Shown: in pieces, positions 32,812-40,582 of the stretch
Position numbering within the stretch: position 1 is the stretch's first letter
Layout of the letters: the number at the start of each line of letters is the position of its first letter
NCBI GenBank assembly: GCA_937927945.1
Contig: CALEYW010000018.1
Location: 6,590-70,589, forward strand
Length of the DNA stretch: 64,000 bases
Direction: 5' to 3'
Source of the DNA: an uncultured candidate division WPS-2 bacterium
Lineage (GTDB): Bacteria > Vulcanimicrobiota > Vulcanimicrobiia > Vulcanimicrobiales > Vulcanimicrobiaceae
The notes under the pieces: generated by a model
Database searches by the model: none
What the model was told of the DNA's origin: nothing
The model's input: the letters and a program-made list of their open reading frames with translations, nothing else
Translations under genes and position numbers: made by a program

Positions 32812-33594
32812 ATGTTAGCACGTCAAGCCCGGCAGGCGCGGCGTGCGCGAGGTGATGAAAGCGTGCTTCGTGTGCAGGCGATCGACGATCCGCGGCCGGC
32901 CTCGCCGTTGCCGATGACCGGCAAGAGCGGCGTGCCCGCGTCGCGCGCCGACCTCGACGCCACGAATCGCCTGCGCGACGCGATCACGTCCGGCGAGTTC
33001 CAGCCGAACGAGCACCTCGTCGAGAAAGATCTCGGCGAACTGCTGGGCACGAGCCGCGGCAGCGTGCGGGTCGTCCTGGCGCGACTCGAGCAGGAAGGTC
33101 TGGTCATCCGCGAGCCCCATCGCGGCGCGCGCGTGCGGCTGGTTTCGGAAACCGACGCGGTCGAGATCGTCGAGGCACGCTCGGCGCTGGAGAGTGTCGT
33201 CGCGCGGCATGCGGCGATCAACGCGACCAGCGGCGACATCGCGGCCCTGCGCGAGATCATGGCGGAGCTGCGCAAACTGCGCAAGGCGGGCGATCTGCTC
33301 GCGTATGCCGACAAGAACCGCGAGCTGCACGCCGTCGTCGTGCACATGTCCGCGCACCGCACCGCCGCGACGCTGCTGGAGATGCTCAGGTCGCAGAGCG
33401 TCTCCTTTCAGTACCGCTCGATCCTGCAGCCGGGCCGCGCCGACCGCTCCATTCGCGAACACGAGGCGCTGGTCGAGGCGATCGCGGCGCACGATCCGGC
33501 CGCCGCGGAAGCGGCGATGCGCGCGCACCTCGATCAGGCGGTCGTCGCGCTCAAAGCATCCATCGCCAGCGGCCGCAACGCGCGGCGCGGCTGA
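32812..33594 (+). CDS. GntR-family (FadR/FCD) transcriptional regulator
   Basis: The protein has an N-terminal winged helix (about residues 50-115: L-R-D-A-I-T-S-G-E-F-Q-P, then L-G-T-S-R-G-S-V-R-V-V-L-A-R-L-E-Q-E-G-L-V) and an FCD effector domain (about 120-250) with metal-ligand-type residues E-A-R-S-A-L-E and H-A-A-I. FCD regulators usually sense organic acids. Its position back-to-back with tcuA suggests control of tricarballylate or citrate-like use. The first 34 residues of the 260 are unconserved-looking, so an internal start is possible. In Salmonella the regulator of tcu genes is of LysR type, so this is a different solution. Confidence 0.87.
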   Translation: MLARQARQARRARGDESVLRVQAIDDPRPASPLPMTGKSGVPASRADLDATNRLRDAITSGEFQPNEHLVEKDLGELLGTSRGSVRVVLARLEQEGLVIREPHRGARVRLVSETDAVEIVEARSALESVVARHAAINATSGDIAALREIMAELRKLRKAGDLLAYADKNRELHAVVVHMSAHRTAATLLEMLRSQSVSFQYRSILQPGRADRSIREHEALVEAIAAHDPAAAEAAMRAHLDQAVVALKASIASGRNARRG

Positions 33595-33614
33595 TTCACC
33601 GGAGGAGCTCAGTG

Positions 33615-33653
33615 ATGATCGATCGCGCACGTTTTCTCGCCGGTAAGTCATGA
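33615..33653 (+). other. Twelve-codon ORF with strong ribosome site before the decayed dioxygenase gene
   Basis: ATG at 33615 follows GGAGGAG by seven bases and encodes M-I-D-R-A-R-F-L-A-G-K-S before a TGA that overlaps the next ATG (ATGA at 33650). It could be a leader peptide, or the 5' stub of a lost gene. The latter fits the decay of the next frame. Confidence 0.35.
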
Positions 33654-34074
33654 AATCAGACGAGGGTCGATGCTTCAGCCGCGCGTCCGCGCTCGGTCTG
33701 CTCACCGCCGGCGCCGCTGTGCTGCTCGCGCGACACGGCGGAAGCGCGTCCGCAAACGCGTCGAGCACGTGCGCCGTCACTCCCGAAGGCGAGATCGGGC
33801 CCTTTTTCGCAGGCGATGGTTTGCGTGCTTTCCATCGCGGCAACGTCCTTCCAACCTCGATGGAACCTCGACGCAGCCGGGCGTGCGCTTGACGCTGACG
33901 GTCCGAGTACACGACAGCCAAGCACGAAGGTCGAGCGACGGTGTCAATCCGATGACCGACGCGTCGGATTACGTCTACACACGTGAGACGAAAGGGAGGA
34001 CCGAGCTCGTGCTTTCCGGCAGCTCCGGCACCGGGTACGCGGCGACGGCCTCGATCGGCTTGCCGATCATCTAG
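33650..34074 (+). pseudogene. Decayed intradiol ring-cleavage dioxygenase-like gene
   Basis: Two frames together spell a broken member of the secreted intradiol-dioxygenase-like family. The first frame (33650 to about 33850) has a Tat/Sec-like leader and C-A-V-T-P-E-G-E-I-G-P-F-F, the typical start of the mature protein. A frameshift near 33845-33860 moves the sequence to the next frame, which reads Q-P-G-V-R-L-T-L-T-V-R-V-H-D. The whole middle, including the catalytic Tyr/His region, is missing, and the text jumps to the family's C-terminal strands (Y-V-Y-T-R-E-T-K-G-R...). So it has at least one frameshift and one large deletion and cannot be functional. Confidence 0.72.
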
Positions 34075-34080
34075 CGCCGG

Positions 34081-34302
34081 TCATTCCACGATCTCGTCCA
34101 GGATGCGGAAGCCGACTTTCAACGTGACCTGAAACTGGCTCACGTCGCCGTCCGCGATCTGGCCGCGAATCTGGGTGACCTCGAACCATGACAGCCCCTT
34201 CAGGCTCACCGACGCGCGTTTGATCGCGTTGCGAACCGCCTGCTGAATGGACTGGTCGGAGACCCCGACCAGCTCGACGAGCTTGAACGTCTTATCGGGC
34301 AT
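34081..34302 (-). CDS. Dodecin family flavin-binding protein
   Basis: A 73-residue protein with the dodecin layout: K-L-V-E-L-V-G-V-S-D-Q-S near the start, A-V-R-N-A-I-K-R-A-S helix, then W-F-E-V-T-Q-I-R-G-Q-I-A-D-G strand and a C-terminal strand V-T-L-K-V-G-F. Dodecins form dodecameric shells that store flavins or CoA. The Trp used for flavin stacking is present. Two ATGs occur in tandem (34305 and 34302); the second is at the better distance (six bases) from GGGAGG. It converges with the decayed dioxygenase gene, six bases apart. Confidence 0.9.
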   Translation of the reverse strand: MPDKTFKLVELVGVSDQSIQQAVRNAIKRASVSLKGLSWFEVTQIRGQIADGDVSQFQVTLKVGFRILDEIVE

Positions 34303-34316
34303 CATACGCCTCCCGG

Positions 34317-34335
34317 GCCACTGCGTCGGTGGCCT
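34317..34335. repeat. Short hairpin between the dodecin and DUF5916 genes
   Basis: GGCCAC (34317-34322) pairs with GTGGCC (34330-34335) around a seven-base loop. It lies upstream of the dodecin start and downstream of the DUF5916 gene start side on the minus strand. No T-run follows; a weak structure only. Confidence 0.3.
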
Positions 34336-34382
34336 CCATTTGGGAAGTGGCGAGGCGGGACCCCGAGCTCCTGCCGGGGGAC

Positions 34383-36518
34383 TCAGGTGCCTTTTTCGGC
34401 GCCGAAATAGTGGATGAGCTTGACCACGAATTGCGGCAGCGTGGAGAGTTGGCTCGCGTCGCCGTAGGCGAAGTACACCTCGTCGTGCGGCAAGCGGCGG
34501 TGATACGCGAACGAGAGGTTCCAGGCGCGGGTCAGCGACGGCAGTTGCGTGACATCGACGACCGGCGGCGTGCCGATGATGCGCCGCACGCCGAGTGCCA
34601 GCGAGGAGTTCGGGCCGGTCGCATAGCTGTATCCCGCACGCTCGAGCCACTGCACGTTCGTCGCGCCGCCGTCCTCGTATGCGCGCGTGTCGTCGGCCTC
34701 GAGCGAGAGCGTTCCGCGCGGTCCGGCGCGCATCGTCGAGCTGCGCACCCACGAATCGACCCGGCCCGGCCCGAAGCGCCCGGTGTTCCACGAGATCGTC
34801 GTCGGCGTCGAGGACGAACCGTGGACACCGTTGCTGCCCGGGTCGTTTGCCGTCCCGCTGTGCCACGTCACGTTGAGCCCGTTCTGCGAGATCGGCGTGA
34901 ACACGTCGCTGCCGAGCCGCAGATAGGCCGAGCCGACCGTCGCCTGGACGTCGATCCGGTTCTGGGTCAGCACGTCGAGCATCACGGAATTGTCGGTCTG
35001 GTTCAGCGCGCCCAACTGGTCGTGGTAGCGGTCGACGAACGCGCTGAGCTGGATGCTGTTGAGCCACGATGTCTTCTCGAAGAGCCAGAGCTTGTTCTCG
35101 TAGAGTGCGTAGCCCGCGATGTCGGCGTGCTGTACGAACCCGTCGACCGGCTCGTAGTACCGGCCCACCTTGCGCGCCGACGCCGCGAAGCCGAACGTGT
35201 TCGTGTAGAAGTACGTGCCGACGTCGTAGCGCTGCGCCTGGCTCGCGGTGAGGACGTTCGTCCCCCGGTCGGTGCCGTAGTTGAAGTACGCGCTGACGTG
35301 CTTGGCATCGTTGTACGAAATGCCCGTCGTATCGACGTGGTCGGTGATCCGCGCCAAGTTCGCGGCGACGATTTGCGCGGTCAGCCGCCAATGGTTGTCC
35401 GGCGAGCGCGCGATGATCGTGGCCGCGCCGTCGGTGCGTCCGTTGCCGATCGCGTCGAAGGCCGCGAACGAAACCGCGCCCTGCTTCCCCTCGAACGCGT
35501 AGCCGTCGCGCGGGGTCGGGATCGCGGGTGTATAGAGCTGCGAAATGCTCGGACACGCCGAGCAGTTGAAGCTCTCATAGTAGTTCGCTCCCTGGGTGAA
35601 GAACGGCCGCACCTCACTGTACGAGCGCTGATACGCCGTCGGCGAGATCGACTGCTGGTCGACCTCGACGTTCGAGAAGTCCGGATGAATCGTCCCGTAC
35701 ACCGACGACGTCGCCGTCACCGGCAGCGAGAAATCGCCGCCCATCCGTGAGGTCGTCAGGCCCGAGCCGTTCGAGCCGAGCGCGCCCAGCGTGTACAGCG
35801 CGACGCGCGGCTTCGGCCGCGACGCCACGGCCGTCGCCATGCCGTTCAAACCGCCGGCGTAGGTGACGTCGTCGCCGCTGGTCTGCGCCGGCCCGTAGCT
35901 CCAGATCTGGCGTTCGCCGGTCGACCGGACGATCCGCACCAGCTGAACCTTCCAGCCGCTCGTGCCGCCGCCGCGCATGATGCCGATCGGAATCTTCATC
36001 GTGACGGTGAACCCGCCGGCGTACGACGTCCCCAACGACGTCCAGGTCGGCGCGTAGGCGGTGTTCTCGGAGGAGTACTGATAGTGCGTGCCGTTCGACG
36101 TCGCGGCGAACTGATAGTAGAAGCCGCTGCTGCCGCTCGGCCAGAGGTCGATCCAGACTTCGTCGTCGGTCCCGTCACCGACGTCGTTGGTCCGCTGCTG
36201 TGCGAGCAGCGCTTCACGCTGCTGCACGTCGAACCGCACATAAACGTTCGCGCCGTCGGTCGCCAGGCGCGCCGTCGTCACTTGGGACGCCGACCGCTGG
36301 TGCTGCACGTCCCACGGCAGCGTCGTCGTGACCGCCGCGTTCCACGCCGCCACGTCAACCTTCGGATCGAGCGGCGGCGCCGTTACAACGGTCGGGATCG
36401 CGAGCATCGCCGCACCCTCGGCGCGCGCGATACCGCACGCCCAGCCGAGCAGCAAGAAACCGACCCCGGCCGCACACGCGGACCGGCGAATATGCGCCGA
36501 AAGCCTCACGCCGGTCAA
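34383..36518 (-). CDS. DUF5916 / CBM9-like outer-membrane-type protein
   Basis: A 711-residue exported protein. The signal peptide spans about residues 1-33. Residues about 45-215 form a CBM9-like beta domain (V-D-V-A-A-W-N-A-A, D-G-T-D-D-E-V-W-I-D-L-W-P). The rest matches DUF5916: R-P-F-F-T-Q-G-A-N-Y-Y, then many alternating strands (for example A-Y-F-N-Y-G-T-D-R-G-T-N), likely a beta barrel. The last residues do not end in Phe, as many classical porins do. The family occurs in diderm bacteria and its function is unknown. The gene is alone on its strand, with 76 bases to dodecin. Confidence 0.8.
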   Translation of the reverse strand: MTGVRLSAHIRRSACAAGVGFLLLGWACGIARAEGAAMLAIPTVVTAPPLDPKVDVAAWNAAVTTTLPWDVQHQRSASQVTTARLATDGANVYVRFDVQQREALLAQQRTNDVGDGTDDEVWIDLWPSGSSGFYYQFAATSNGTHYQYSSENTAYAPTWTSLGTSYAGGFTVTMKIPIGIMRGGGTSGWKVQLVRIVRSTGERQIWSYGPAQTSGDDVTYAGGLNGMATAVASRPKPRVALYTLGALGSNGSGLTTSRMGGDFSLPVTATSSVYGTIHPDFSNVEVDQQSISPTAYQRSYSEVRPFFTQGANYYESFNCSACPSISQLYTPAIPTPRDGYAFEGKQGAVSFAAFDAIGNGRTDGAATIIARSPDNHWRLTAQIVAANLARITDHVDTTGISYNDAKHVSAYFNYGTDRGTNVLTASQAQRYDVGTYFYTNTFGFAASARKVGRYYEPVDGFVQHADIAGYALYENKLWLFEKTSWLNSIQLSAFVDRYHDQLGALNQTDNSVMLDVLTQNRIDVQATVGSAYLRLGSDVFTPISQNGLNVTWHSGTANDPGSNGVHGSSSTPTTISWNTGRFGPGRVDSWVRSSTMRAGPRGTLSLEADDTRAYEDGGATNVQWLERAGYSYATGPNSSLALGVRRIIGTPPVVDVTQLPSLTRAWNLSFAYHRRLPHDEVYFAYGDASQLSTLPQFVVKLIHYFGAEKGT

Positions 36519-36567
36519 TCTACTATGAAATTAAGAGTTCGTCAACGTGCGACCCGGACCGATCGTC

Positions 36568-37491
36568 CTAAGAGCTCCCCAGCAGCCGCCTTCGGCCGCG
36601 CACTAGCGCGACGATCCGGCCGTCGAGGACGGCCAGCCCGAGAAAGATCACGAGCATCCCGGCGATCGTCGTCGGCGCAAGACGTTCGTGGAGCACGAAC
36701 GTGCCGAGCAGCACTGCGCTGACCGGGACCAAGAACGTTACCGATGCCGCGTTCGTCGCACCGGCCTTCGCCAGGATGCGGAAGTATAGGACGAAGGCGA
36801 GCGCGGTGCTGGGCAACGCCAAGCCAAGCCAGGCCAGCCACGTCGTGGCGCCGAGCGCGTGCAGCGCCGCCCACGGATGTTCGAGCACGAGGCACAGCGG
36901 GAGCGCGAGCAGTGCCGACGCGCACAGCTGGCCAGTGGCCAACACCAGCGGATCGAGCCCCAACGCCGCGAAGCGCCGCGCGTATACCGCGCCGAAGCCG
37001 TACACGATCGCAGCACCGACACAGGCGAGTTGCGCCGCGCTCGTGAGGTTGAAACCGCGGAGCACGGTCGGCCCCATCAGCAGCACGACGCCGATGATGC
37101 CCAGCACGATCCCGGCGATCCGGCCCGGCGTGAGCTTTTCGTCGCGAGTGAGGATCTGCGCGATCACCGCCGTGAAGATGGGAGTCGTCGCGTTGAACAC
37201 CGACGCGAGCCCGCTGTCGATCTGTTTTTCGCCCAGGATGATCAGCGTGAACGGGATCAGGTTGTTCGTCGCACCGAGCACGAACAGCGCGCCCCAGATG
37301 CGCGGTGAACGCGGAATCGATCGCCCGGTCAGAACGACGATCGGCAGGAGCGCGAGCGCCGCGACGCCGACGCGCCCCAGCACGATCGTGAACGGCGGCA
37401 GACCCGCGTCGTCGAGGAGCTTGTAGAAAAAGAACGCGCCGCCCCACACGACGGAGAGGATCAGCAGCATCCCCCACTCGGCCGGACCCAT
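36568..37491 (-). CDS. EamA/DMT-family transporter (ten-helix exporter)
   Basis: A membrane protein of about 307 residues with ten predicted helices in two EamA repeats: W-G-M-L-L-I-L-S-V-V-W-G-G-A-F-F-F in helix 1 and V-P-V-S-A-V-L-L-G near the second repeat end. DMT exporters move amino acids and metabolites outward. The ATG at 37489-37491 is chosen because family members start a few residues before W-G; upstream in-frame GTG (37509) and TTG (37569) lack ribosome sites. It lies between DUF5916 and the SnoaL gene on the same strand. Confidence 0.88.
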   Translation of the reverse strand: MGPAEWGMLLILSVVWGGAFFFYKLLDDAGLPPFTIVLGRVGVAALALLPIVVLTGRSIPRSPRIWGALFVLGATNNLIPFTLIILGEKQIDSGLASVFNATTPIFTAVIAQILTRDEKLTPGRIAGIVLGIIGVVLLMGPTVLRGFNLTSAAQLACVGAAIVYGFGAVYARRFAALGLDPLVLATGQLCASALLALPLCLVLEHPWAALHALGATTWLAWLGLALPSTALAFVLYFRILAKAGATNAASVTFLVPVSAVLLGTFVLHERLAPTTIAGMLVIFLGLAVLDGRIVALVRGRRRLLGSS

Positions 37492-37587
37492 CTTCTGTTC
37501 AGTACGCACGACGCCCACGATACCATCGGTGACGCCCGCAAGCACTCCGAACGTTGCGCTCGCGTCCAAGTGGAGATCGAAGGGCGC

Positions 37588-37611
37588 GGACCGCTCACCC
37601 GCGAGCGGCCC
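37588..37611 (-). terminator. Possible hairpin terminator after the SnoaL-like gene
   Basis: GGACCGCTC and GAGCGGCCC (37588-37596 / 37603-37611) form a nine-pair stem with one G-U and a six-base loop, starting ten bases after the stop of the SnoaL-like gene on the minus strand. There is no T-run, so it is at best a weak or Rho-assisted terminator. Confidence 0.35.
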
Positions 37612-37620
37612 GCTGCGCGA

Positions 37621-38025
37621 TCAACTCCAGAAGTCGAGGTTCGCCCGAAAGTCGGAGAGGTAGAACCGGACTTTCGTGACTTTTCCGTCGGTGAGGGTGA
37701 ACACGATAACCTCGTCGGATTCGAGCGACTTCCCGTTGCGCCGACCGGTCGCCATCACTTGCACGAAAACACGGTCGCCGGCTGCGGCGAACGTACCGGG
37801 CGAGACGCGGAACGTGCCCGATGTCTCTTCCCCAAGCTGCCCGAACATCTTGAAGATGTTATCACGTCCCATGTAGTCGCCGGCGATCACACCCGTCGTA
37901 GGCCCGTGCCATGTCGCGTCCGGGGCGAACAGTTCGGTGAGTGACGCCATGTCGCCGGTACTGAACGCATTGAAACCGCGACGAACCTGCGTGGCGTTGT
38001 CTTGTTCGACTTGTGTCGTGGCCAT
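37621..38025 (-). CDS. SnoaL-like / NTF2-fold protein
   Basis: A 134-residue cone-fold protein: F-N-A-F-S-T-G-D-M-A-S-L-T-E-L-F-A-P-D-A-T-W-H (about 18-40), then F-K-M-F-G-Q-L, and a beta sheet with D-E-V-I-V-F-T-L-T-D-G-K-V. The family covers polyketide cyclases, ketosteroid isomerases and many proteins of unknown role. The ATG at 38023-38025 has AGGGAG eight bases upstream. It stands 143 bases after the DUF1445 gene and is probably a separate transcript. Confidence 0.85.
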   Translation of the reverse strand: MATTQVEQDNATQVRRGFNAFSTGDMASLTELFAPDATWHGPTTGVIAGDYMGRDNIFKMFGQLGEETSGTFRVSPGTFAAAGDRVFVQVMATGRRNGKSLESDEVIVFTLTDGKVTKVRFYLSDFRANLDFWS

Positions 38026-38168
38026 CTTAGATCTCCCTAAGGAGTGATGTTCCACCCACCCGCCGGCGGTGCGACAAGAATTGGGCGTCTGACGCGCATT
38101 GTCTTTTGGAGATGTCGCCGCGCCTACGCGGTATGCTGGTGAGCGTGTTGGCCGGCGCTTGGTCTGCG

Positions 38169-38939
38169 CTACGATGAAACGTCGTCGTGCCGGAGGTCGG
38201 TGACGAACATGTGGCCCGGCTCGTGCGTGATCGCGAAGGGGAGTTTGCTGGCGACGATCACGCTCTGCGGCGTGACGCCGCAGCCCCAGAACATCGGGAC
38301 GTCGCCAGCCTCGAACACCGGCGGATCGCCGTATTCGGGCACCATGATGTCCGCGATGCCGAGCTGCGCGGGGTCGCCCCACGCAATGGGCTCGCCGTGT
38401 GCGACGCGGTACGGCCGCGTGACGTCACGCACGCGCTCGACGTCGGCCCCGGCGTAGGGACGCATGCTCACGACCATCGTGCCGGTCAGGCGTCCGGCGG
38501 CGGCGAGCGGGATGCGCGTGCGGTACATCGGGACGTTGCGGTCGAGCGCATAGTGCCGCGGCGCCAATCCCGCAGCCGCCAGCGCGTGATCGAACGTGAA
38601 CGAGCAGCCGATCAGGAACGCGACGAGATCGTCGCCCCAGAGTGCGCGCACCTCGCGCGGGCGGTCCGCCAACTCGCCGTCGCGCCAGACGCGATAGCGG
38701 CCGAGGTCCGTGCGGAGGTCGGCATCGGGCGCGCAGCGCGGTGCGTACGCGCCCGGGGCAAGCGGCGGCTCCACCAACGGACACGGGACGGGGTTGCGCA
38801 GACAGAGGTCGGCAAGATCGTCGGCGTACGCCCGCGGCACGACCACCAGGTTCGCCTGCACGAAGTCCGGCGCGAAGCGTTCGGTCGGTCCGGTAATCGT
38901 TCCGCCCCGCACCGCGGCGCGGACGTCGGCGGCGGTCAT
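38169..38939 (-). CDS. DUF1445 (D-glutamate cyclase-like hydro-lyase) protein
   Basis: The 256-residue protein has the whole DUF1445 pattern: F-L-I-G-C-S-F-T-F near 110, R-N-V-P-M-Y-R-T-R-I-P near 134, V-V-S-M-R-P near 155, and the end F-W-G-C-G-V-T-P-Q...H-E-P-G-H-M-F-V-T-D-L. As I recall, the mammalian mitochondrial enzyme making 5-oxo-D-proline from D-glutamate carries this domain, and the bacterial members are annotated as putative hydro-lyases. It is the last gene of the nine-gene operon and overlaps hyuB by ATGA, next to an oxoprolinase-type pair. That supports a role in 5-oxoproline or D-glutamate metabolism, though no reaction is proven. Confidence 0.87.
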   Translation of the reverse strand: MTAADVRAAVRGGTITGPTERFAPDFVQANLVVVPRAYADDLADLCLRNPVPCPLVEPPLAPGAYAPRCAPDADLRTDLGRYRVWRDGELADRPREVRALWGDDLVAFLIGCSFTFDHALAAAGLAPRHYALDRNVPMYRTRIPLAAAGRLTGTMVVSMRPYAGADVERVRDVTRPYRVAHGEPIAWGDPAQLGIADIMVPEYGDPPVFEAGDVPMFWGCGVTPQSVIVASKLPFAITHEPGHMFVTDLRHDDVSS

Positions 38940-40582
38940 TCGGCCGTCCCGATGCCGTCCGCAATGTCACGCGCACGCGCCGCGTCATCACGCAGTGCGG
39001 GATCGCCGTAGCCGCCGCCGCCTGCGGTGCGCACGATGATGGCGTCGCCAGGCACCATCGCCACGGTCGTCTTCGCCGGAAGATCGCGCGTCTTGCCGTC
39101 GCGGGTGACGTACACGTGCGCTCCGCTTGCCGCGTCGCGGCCGCCTTCAGTTCCGTGCGGACGCACCGCGTGCCGTTCGGCGAGCAGCGACGCCGTCGCG
39201 GTCCCCTCGCGCAGCGCGAAGGCGCGCACGAGGCCCGAGCCGCCGCGGAACCGGCCGTCGCCGGCGCTCGTCTCGGCGAACTCGTACGCGGTGATCAGCA
39301 TCGGCATCGTGCGTTCGATCGCTTCGATCGGCGTGTTGAGCGTGTTCGTCATGTGGACGTGGATGCCATCGATGCCGTCAGCGCCGGGACGGGCGCCCAT
39401 CCCGCAGCCGTTCGTCTCGTAGAACGCCCAGGACTTACCGGCGCCGTCGAGCCCGCCGATCATCACGTTGTTCATCGAGCCGCCACTCTGCGCCGGAACG
39501 CGGCCCGGCGCGAGGAGCGCGAGCGCGCCGAGCACGAGATCCGCGTTGCGCATCGAGGTCTCGACGTTGCCTGCGCTCACCGGCGCCGGGCGGCGCGGGT
39601 TGAGCAGCGTTCCTTCGGGGACGCGCACGTCGATCGGCCGGAACGAGCCGTCGTTCATCGGGATGCGCGGATCAGTGACCGCGCGCAGCGCGTAGTACGC
39701 ACCGGAGAGCGTGACCCCGTACACGGAGTTCAGCGGCATCGCGCGCTGCGGCGCGGTGCCGTCGTAATCGAGGACGATCCCATCGCCCCGCTTCTCCAGC
39801 CGCACGCGCAGCACGATCGACGGCACGCCGTGCTCGTCTTCCATCACGTCTTCGTGGCTGACGACGCCGTCCGGCAGCGCGCGCAGCGCGGCGCGCGTGC
39901 GGCGTTCGCCGTCGTCGAGTGCTTTTTCCAGCGCGGCGTCGACCACGTCGATGCCGTAGCGATCGACCAGTTCCAGGAAGCGGCGCTCGCCGACGACGTT
40001 GCCGGCGATCTGCGCGCGCAAGTCGCCCGCCCGCGCTTCCGGCGTGCGCGAGTTCGCCATCAGCAGTTCCACCGTCTCGTCGACGACGCGGTCGCCGCGC
40101 ATCAGCACGGTCGGCGTGATGACGGCGCCCTCGGCGAAGAGGTCGCGCGCGTCGGGCGGCATCGAGCCGGGAACGGCTCCGCCGACGTCGGTCTGATGCG
40201 CCTTGTTCGCGGCGTACCCCACCAGCCGCTCGCCGTGGAAGATCGCGCGGATGACCGTGACGTCGTTGAGGTGCGTCCCCGAGAGGTACGGATCGTTGAC
40301 GACGATCATCTCGCCGGGCGCAAGCGTCCGGCCGCGCTCCGCCAGCCAGGCCAGCGTGCGGCGCAGTCCCCACGGCAACGAACCGAGGTGAACCGGGATG
40401 TGTTCGGCCTGTGCGACCAAACGCGCGCGCGCGTCGAACAGCGCGCACGAGTGGTCGAGCCGTTCTTTGATGTTCGGCGAGTACGCGGCGTCGCGCACGG
40501 CGATCCCCATCTCTTCGCTCGCGTAGATCAACGCCGAGGAGACGAGCTCGGCGGTGATCGGATCCAAGGTCGTCTGCATCAT
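38936..40582 (-). CDS. hyuB: Hydantoinase/oxoprolinase subunit B
   Basis: HyuB with HyuA forms ATP-dependent N-methylhydantoinase, acetone carboxylase-like or 5-oxoprolinase enzymes. The 548-residue protein has the typical start (D-P-I-T-A-E-L-V-S-S-A-L), E-R-L-D-H-S-C-A-L-F-D, V-N-D-P-Y-L-S-G-T-H-L-N-D-V and the C-terminal G-G-G-G-Y-G-D-P motif. In eukaryotic 5-oxoprolinase A and B are one chain. The first ATG of a tandem pair overlaps the hyuA stop (ATGA). Substrate not fixed by sequence. Confidence 0.94.
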   Translation of the reverse strand: MMQTTLDPITAELVSSALIYASEEMGIAVRDAAYSPNIKERLDHSCALFDARARLVAQAEHIPVHLGSLPWGLRRTLAWLAERGRTLAPGEMIVVNDPYLSGTHLNDVTVIRAIFHGERLVGYAANKAHQTDVGGAVPGSMPPDARDLFAEGAVITPTVLMRGDRVVDETVELLMANSRTPEARAGDLRAQIAGNVVGERRFLELVDRYGIDVVDAALEKALDDGERRTRAALRALPDGVVSHEDVMEDEHGVPSIVLRVRLEKRGDGIVLDYDGTAPQRAMPLNSVYGVTLSGAYYALRAVTDPRIPMNDGSFRPIDVRVPEGTLLNPRRPAPVSAGNVETSMRNADLVLGALALLAPGRVPAQSGGSMNNVMIGGLDGAGKSWAFYETNGCGMGARPGADGIDGIHVHMTNTLNTPIEAIERTMPMLITAYEFAETSAGDGRFRGGSGLVRAFALREGTATASLLAERHAVRPHGTEGGRDAASGAHVYVTRDGKTRDLPAKTTVAMVPGDAIIVRTAGGGGYGDPALRDDAARARDIADGIGTAE

